Below, one piece after another: positions 60,231 through 64,000 of a stretch of 64,000 bases of DNA (positions are counted from its first letter, which is position 1; the number at the start of each line of letters is the position of its first letter). The DNA is taken from positions 25,407,128 to 25,471,127 of the forward strand of contig OY743168.1 in assembly GCA_963555705.1 (NCBI GenBank), in the 5' to 3' direction. The stretch comes from Ligustrum vulgare (taxonomy: Eukaryota; Streptophyta; Magnoliopsida; Lamiales; Oleaceae). The notes under the pieces are model-generated. The model was given only the letters and a program-made list of their open reading frames with translations, had not been told where the DNA came from and did no database searches. The translations under genes were made by a program, and so were the position numbers.

Positions 60231-61519
60231 GTCCCTGAACATTACATTATTTAACGTCACAAGTCATTTTAGGTGGTTTTCTTCCATTCTACCTTTAAAA
60301 ATTCAATTTTCCTTTTATTACAAATTTTAAAATACCTTTATATTAATAAATAAAAAAGTCTATGTTTGGCAATTTTAAATTTTTATTTCTTACTTTATCA
60401 GAATCTATCTCTACAATACGCGTAACACCCTGAAAAACCATGATGTCCCAAATCGCTCATGATTACGTAATAAAAGCGTTTTAAGAATTTATTTAATTAT
60501 AGTGGAATTTAAAAAAAGAAAAATGAAAATATTAATTAAATGAAAGGTTATGAAAAAACATGTTTAAACGCCTCTCTTCAGGAGACTTATTTGATCACTT
60601 TTGACATCCGTTAAATGCATGTGATTTATGCAAGTTCTTGAAATAAATTTAGAGAATATGCGGTCCATTTTTAAGTTCGATCAACGAATAATCACCAGTG
60701 AAATTTTAAAGTTAGTACTTTACAAATGGTTAAGAAAAACAGTTTCGAATGGCTTTCTTCGAAAAAATCATAACTTCCTCCCCAGTTAACCATTTCTTGC
60801 GTGGTAAATTACAAGTGAAAGTACGCCGTGAATATTTCGAAATGATATCAAGATTTTTAGATTTTTCCCGAATTAGGGTTTCCAAATATGGAAATATTGG
60901 TACCATTTTGAAATACTTAAAGTGTACCTTCATGTGCAACTTACCATACAAGAAATGGTTAACCGAGGAGGAAGTTATAACTTGTCAAAAAAAACCTGAA
61001 ACTATTTTTCTTAACTGTTTGTAAATTACTAAATTTAAAAATTCACATGTGATTATCCGTTAATCGAACATAAAAATAGATCTCACATTCTCCAAATTCA
61101 TTTCGAGAACTTATCCATGTATAGATCACATGAATTCAACGGAGGTCAAAAGTTATCAAACTAGTCTCCTAAAGATAGGCGTTTAAACACGTTTTCGTAA
61201 TTTTTCATTTAATTAATATTTTCATTTTTCTCTTTAAATTCCACTATGATTAAATAAATTCTAAATACACGTTTATTACGTAATCATGAGCGATTATTGA
61301 CGTCATAATTTTTCGAGGCGTTACACGTATTTTACAGACAGATTCTGACAAAGTAAGAAACAAAAATTTTAAATTGTCAAAAATAGGGTTATTTATTTAT
61401 TTATTTATATAATGGTATTTTAATATTTTTGATAAAAAGAAAATTGAATTTTTAAAGGTGAAATGGAAGAAAATCATCTAAAAGGACTCGTGACGCTAAA
61501 TAATGCAATGTTTAGGGAC
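60231..61519. repeat. 1.3-kb palindrome with long inverted arms
   Basis: The left arm is about 60231-60868 and the right arm about 60890-61519, in opposite orientation around a loop of only about 20 bases near 60879. Arms match over their whole length, roughly 85% by eye. Shared stretches include CGCTCATGATTACGTAATAAA, GTGGAATTTAAA, AATATTAATTAAATGAAA, GTTTAAACGCCT and ATAACTTCCTCC. Inner parts resemble plant LTR sequence (a GTAACACCCTG/TGTAACGCC start, then CATAACTTCCTCC-CGGTTAACCATTTC). Outer parts have TAGTCCCTGAAC-type ends, common in plant DNA elements. Open frames on each strand here are mirror images and not genes. Confidence 0.85.
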
Positions 61520-61879
61520 GTTTGGTAGACAATTCAATTTTTAGAATTTTTGATATAATATTTGAAGTATTAGATTAATGTAATACAATCGTAATAATAT
61601 TTTGCTGGAAAATGGATTAATAAATAGGGAAATTTGGGCATGATTTTGGATGTGACTCACTCTTCTTTGTCAAATATCGAAGTAAAATTGAGTTCTCCAA
61701 CATGAGAACATTGAAATTGTATTTTCATTTGTCAAAATTCATGAAATTGAAGTCTAAGGAAACAATGATAACTTTATATATGGCTAAACTTTGAAAATGT
61801 ATAATCATGAGTGACATAGAGATTCTCTCCAAGTGCATGGGCATGGGGCGCAAATCTAGGGATGAATTAGCCTTAGAGC
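61520..61879. other. spacer
   Basis: AT-rich, with no gene or repeat recognised. Confidence 0.5.
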
Positions 61880-62305
61880 TAGGGTTGGACGTGGATTGGG
61901 TTGTTTGGGTTTTGCTCAAATTAAATAAAATTCTTAGAAAATTAAAAATTTACGCCCATAAATCAACTATTAACTCAAATAAATTATGTACAATACAATA
62001 AGCTCAAATATAATAAATTGAATATTTGCTAATAAAACTAAAAATATGTTCAAATTATATTTGAGTTTCATCCAAATTAAAAATGGATTTAAGATTCTTG
62101 AAATTTAAATGGTCTTATATTTTTTAAATTTTGATTGAGTTGGGTTGGGTCGGGTCGGGTCGGGTCGGGTTTGTCATCCAACCCACAACTCAACCCAGCC
62201 CAAACAATTTTTTTTTTATAACCCAACCCAATTTTCATCAAAACCCAACCCAAACCGACCGGCGGGTCGGGTTGGGCGGTTTGTGCGGATTGATGTCCAC
62301 CCCTA
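61880..62305. mobile_element. small non-autonomous hAT element with perfect target duplication
   Basis: 426 bp bounded by TAGGGTTGGACG at the left and the complement TAGGGGTGGACA at the right. It is flanked by identical 8-bp repeats CTTAGAGC at 61872-61879 and 62306-62313. An 8-bp duplication and TAGGG-type ends are hAT hallmarks. The inside carries a GGGTTGGGTCGGGTCGGGT run and its complement (AACCCAACCC), so the right half can fold on itself. It is too short for a transposase. Confidence 0.92.
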
Positions 62306-62313
62306 CTTAGAGC

Positions 62314-62868
62314 CTTGAATTTGTGTGCGACTTATACGTTTTCTCTCTCCACTTTTTAACCACATATTTTACCTTAGAAATATAAATAAATCAATTTAAA
62401 ATTGTTACCAAACATAGCTTAATGAGAGTCATTTTGTCAAATCCAGTTCAATAATTATGATAAATTTCCAATAACATATTATGCCCTTGTTTGGTAGCAC
62501 TAAAATTTTAAATTTTAATAAAATTCAAAGTCAATATTTAATCTTAATCGTACCTTTTATGGGATCCACAACTTTTTAACTACACATCTCATTAATTTTT
62601 ATCAAAATCTATTAAAAATCTAATTTTCATCAATACCAAAACAGAGGTTATATTAAAAAAAAGTTGAACTCCAATAACATATTACATTCCACTACAGGTG
62701 GAGCGGGTCCAAAGACACTTGATACACACTTGAAACAGTTAAATTTCTTCATAAGCAAAAGAAGAACAAGATGAAATCATAAGAAATATTTACATGAAAA
62801 ACACAGAGTTATAGGCACAACATTTTAGTTCTTCCATGAACATGGGGTAGTCAACTCAAGTACTCAAA
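62314..62868. other. spacer downstream of the peroxidase gene
   Basis: 62330-62420 and 62484-62646 are MITE-like blocks (TTTTAACCACATATTTTACC; TTGTTTGGTAGCAC...ATCAATACCAAAACAGA). The last 100 bases should contain the peroxidase 3' UTR. Confidence 0.5.
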
Positions 62869-63284
62869 TCAAGTACTGTTGATCTTCCTGCAGTTCTTCC
62901 TAATTTCTCCCTTGAAACCAGTCAATGGAGAAATATTTCCCATCTTAACTATGGACTTTGCAAACTGTTGAAAGAAAAGCATGTTGTTCTCTGCATATTT
63001 CTTCACCAAGTTTAGTGATACTTTATTTTTTGTGACAAGAACTTGGTCAGAATTCAAAAGTCCTTTTGAGGCCAACAAATTCTTGAAGTAGCTGTTGTCA
63101 AATTTTGTTGGGCTGACGAAGTCGAGGAAAAATAGGTTTTGGTCACCGCCGGATCGTGGGCACCTGGAACGCAATTGGGATGCGTAAAATTTATCTAAGG
63201 TAGGATCAGGTTGGGCATTTCCGGATTGGTTGTAGAGCCTTTGTCTGAAGCTAACACATCTTGAATTTCCAATTGTGTGACTCC
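62869..63284 (-). CDS. class III peroxidase, last exon only (PER72/PER49-like)
   Basis: Secreted haem peroxidase of the plant class III family, acting in the cell wall on phenolics with H2O2. Only the C-terminal exon, about 138 residues, is in the window. It begins after a TTTTTAG acceptor at 63285 with GSHTIGNSRC, which carries the proximal haem-ligand His, and ends with EIRKNCRKINST and TGA at 62871-62869. Family Cys residues are present (SRC, SRCPRSG, KNC), as is the NLFFLDFVSPTKFDNSYFKNL stretch (motif around FDNSYFKNLL). The strong match to peroxidase 72/49 is from memory. Upstream exons lie beyond 64000, so intron 3 is longer than 700 bp. Confidence 0.93.
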
Positions 63285-63403
63285 CTAAAAAGCAATTCTT
63301 GATGTAAGGTTTTGTTTCTTGTACGTAATAATTCATAAAGGGCACGCATGACATGTTTTTTGCTTTTGCTTTGTACAAAAACACACGTACCTTAGGCTCT
63401 ATA

Positions 63404-63532
63404 TTTTAAAAGTGTACAATTTATAAATTGATTTATTTATATTTTTGAAGTAAAATGTGTGGTTAAAAAATGGAGAAAAAAACGTATATAGTTAAAAAAC
63501 GATTTAAAAAATTGTATTGTTCGTAAATTGTA
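63404..63532. repeat. MITE-like block in the peroxidase intron
   Basis: ACAATTTATAAATTGATTTATTTATATTTTTGAAGTAAAATGTGTGGTTAAAAAATGGAG is the dispersed family motif, here in peroxidase intron 3. Its ends are inverted (ACAATTTATAAA / complement of TTCGTAAATTGT). Confidence 0.55.
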
Positions 63533-63544
63533 ATGATGAGAAAT

Positions 63545-63721
63545 GATCTAACACCCACAATGAATGTCATAACAATTATCCGCTCACCACGTGGTGAGTG
63601 AGTATTGATTGAAAGACCACCCACTTATAGGAGTGAGTGATTTGTAAAGTGTGTGAATCAATACACACTCGTCACGTAGTAAGTAAGTAATTATTATAGC
63701 ATCCATTGTGGATGCTAGATC
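63545..63721. mobile_element. MITE with about 50-bp inverted ends
   Basis: The left end GATCTAACACCCACAATGAATGTCATAACAATTAT and the complement of the right end GATCTAGCATCCACAATGGATGCTATAATAATTAC match over about 50 bases. The whole is 177 bp, inside the peroxidase intron. No clear target duplication. Confidence 0.8.
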
Positions 63722-64000
63722 ACAATGGGCAAGATCATTTTCTTATGTAATGATTCCATTAAAAAACATATGCTTAATTTTAGTTAGGAAAATAACTTTT
63801 AAAAAAGCTTTTTATTTAGAAAAAGACACATTCTACCAGCACTTTTATAAAATGAGTCAAATAGATCAAAAATATCTTTTAGATTTCAAAAGCTACTTTC
63901 AACTTCTCAAGAGCCATGTCTATCATAAATTGGTGAATCTCATAAAAAATGTGATCTAAAAGTCGATAAATATTGTTGATCAAAGTAAATATGTACTATA

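Noticed and set aside
60730..61024. Open frames on both strands near the palindrome centre
   Set aside because: The two frames are mirror images produced by the inverted arms and show no known domain.
62140..62290. GGGTTGGGTCGGGT run, telomere-like at first sight
   Set aside because: The unit is GGGTC or GGGTT with drift, not the plant telomere repeat TTTAGGG, and it lies inside a small hAT element.
1..64000. CRISPR arrays, operons, riboswitches, tRNA and rRNA genes
   Set aside because: I looked for regular spaced repeats and for paired A/B boxes in a cloverleaf. Only the SINE had both boxes, and the DNA is clearly from a plant nucleus.

Overview
This window is nuclear DNA of a flowering plant, most probably a eudicot. 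The genes carry many short exons separated by AT-rich GT-AG introns. The spacers are very AT-rich and packed with LTR retrotransposons, hAT-type elements, MITEs and one SINE. The species cannot be told from the sequence alone. There are no bacterial features.

Layout. 1-2690: a low-confidence, possibly broken gene on the minus strand. 2860-9210: a Copia LTR retrotransposon on the minus strand with both LTRs. 9969-14806: a second, related but rearranged element, in which a plus-oriented LTR and primer site run straight into minus-oriented polyprotein sequence. 15743-30890: D-2-hydroxyglutarate dehydrogenase (plus strand, 15 coding exons plus a 3'-UTR exon). Its intron 11 holds a Copia remnant and a SINE, and its introns 8 and 9 hold tandem duplications. 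31453-36981: a folate-type mitochondrial carrier (minus strand, 11 exons, one of 21 nt), convergent with the dehydrogenase. 36395-41640: a MATH-domain remnant lies between the carrier's 5' end and an inverted, disabled copy of that 5' end, which has itself received a MITE. 42306-45377: a short Copia deletion derivative with a perfect target duplication. 46191-49877: a 3.7-kb hAT-like element full of GTCAC motifs. 49878-55590: AT-rich DNA with no recognisable gene. 56065-56179: first exon of an ALFIN-LIKE protein, alone. 58156-58925: mitochondrial ribosomal protein bL12m (minus strand, with a 5'-UTR intron). 60231-61519: a 1.3-kb palindrome. 61880-62305: a small hAT element with a perfect 8-bp target duplication. 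62869-63284: last exon of a class III peroxidase (minus strand) whose remaining exons lie beyond the right edge.

The intact genes are ordinary housekeeping or organellar genes: a mitochondrial FAD dehydrogenase for D-2-hydroxyglutarate, an organellar folate carrier and a mitoribosomal stalk protein. A secreted peroxidase follows at the edge. They do not form a cluster or a pathway unit. The unusual content lies in the rearranged repeats: the LTR-PBS/inverted-internal chimera, the inverted duplication of the carrier 5' region, the long hairpin, and the GTCAC-rich hAT element. I found no convincing new multi-gene system. Exon boundaries were set by hand from splice consensus, reading-frame phase and remembered family sequence, and no search was run.
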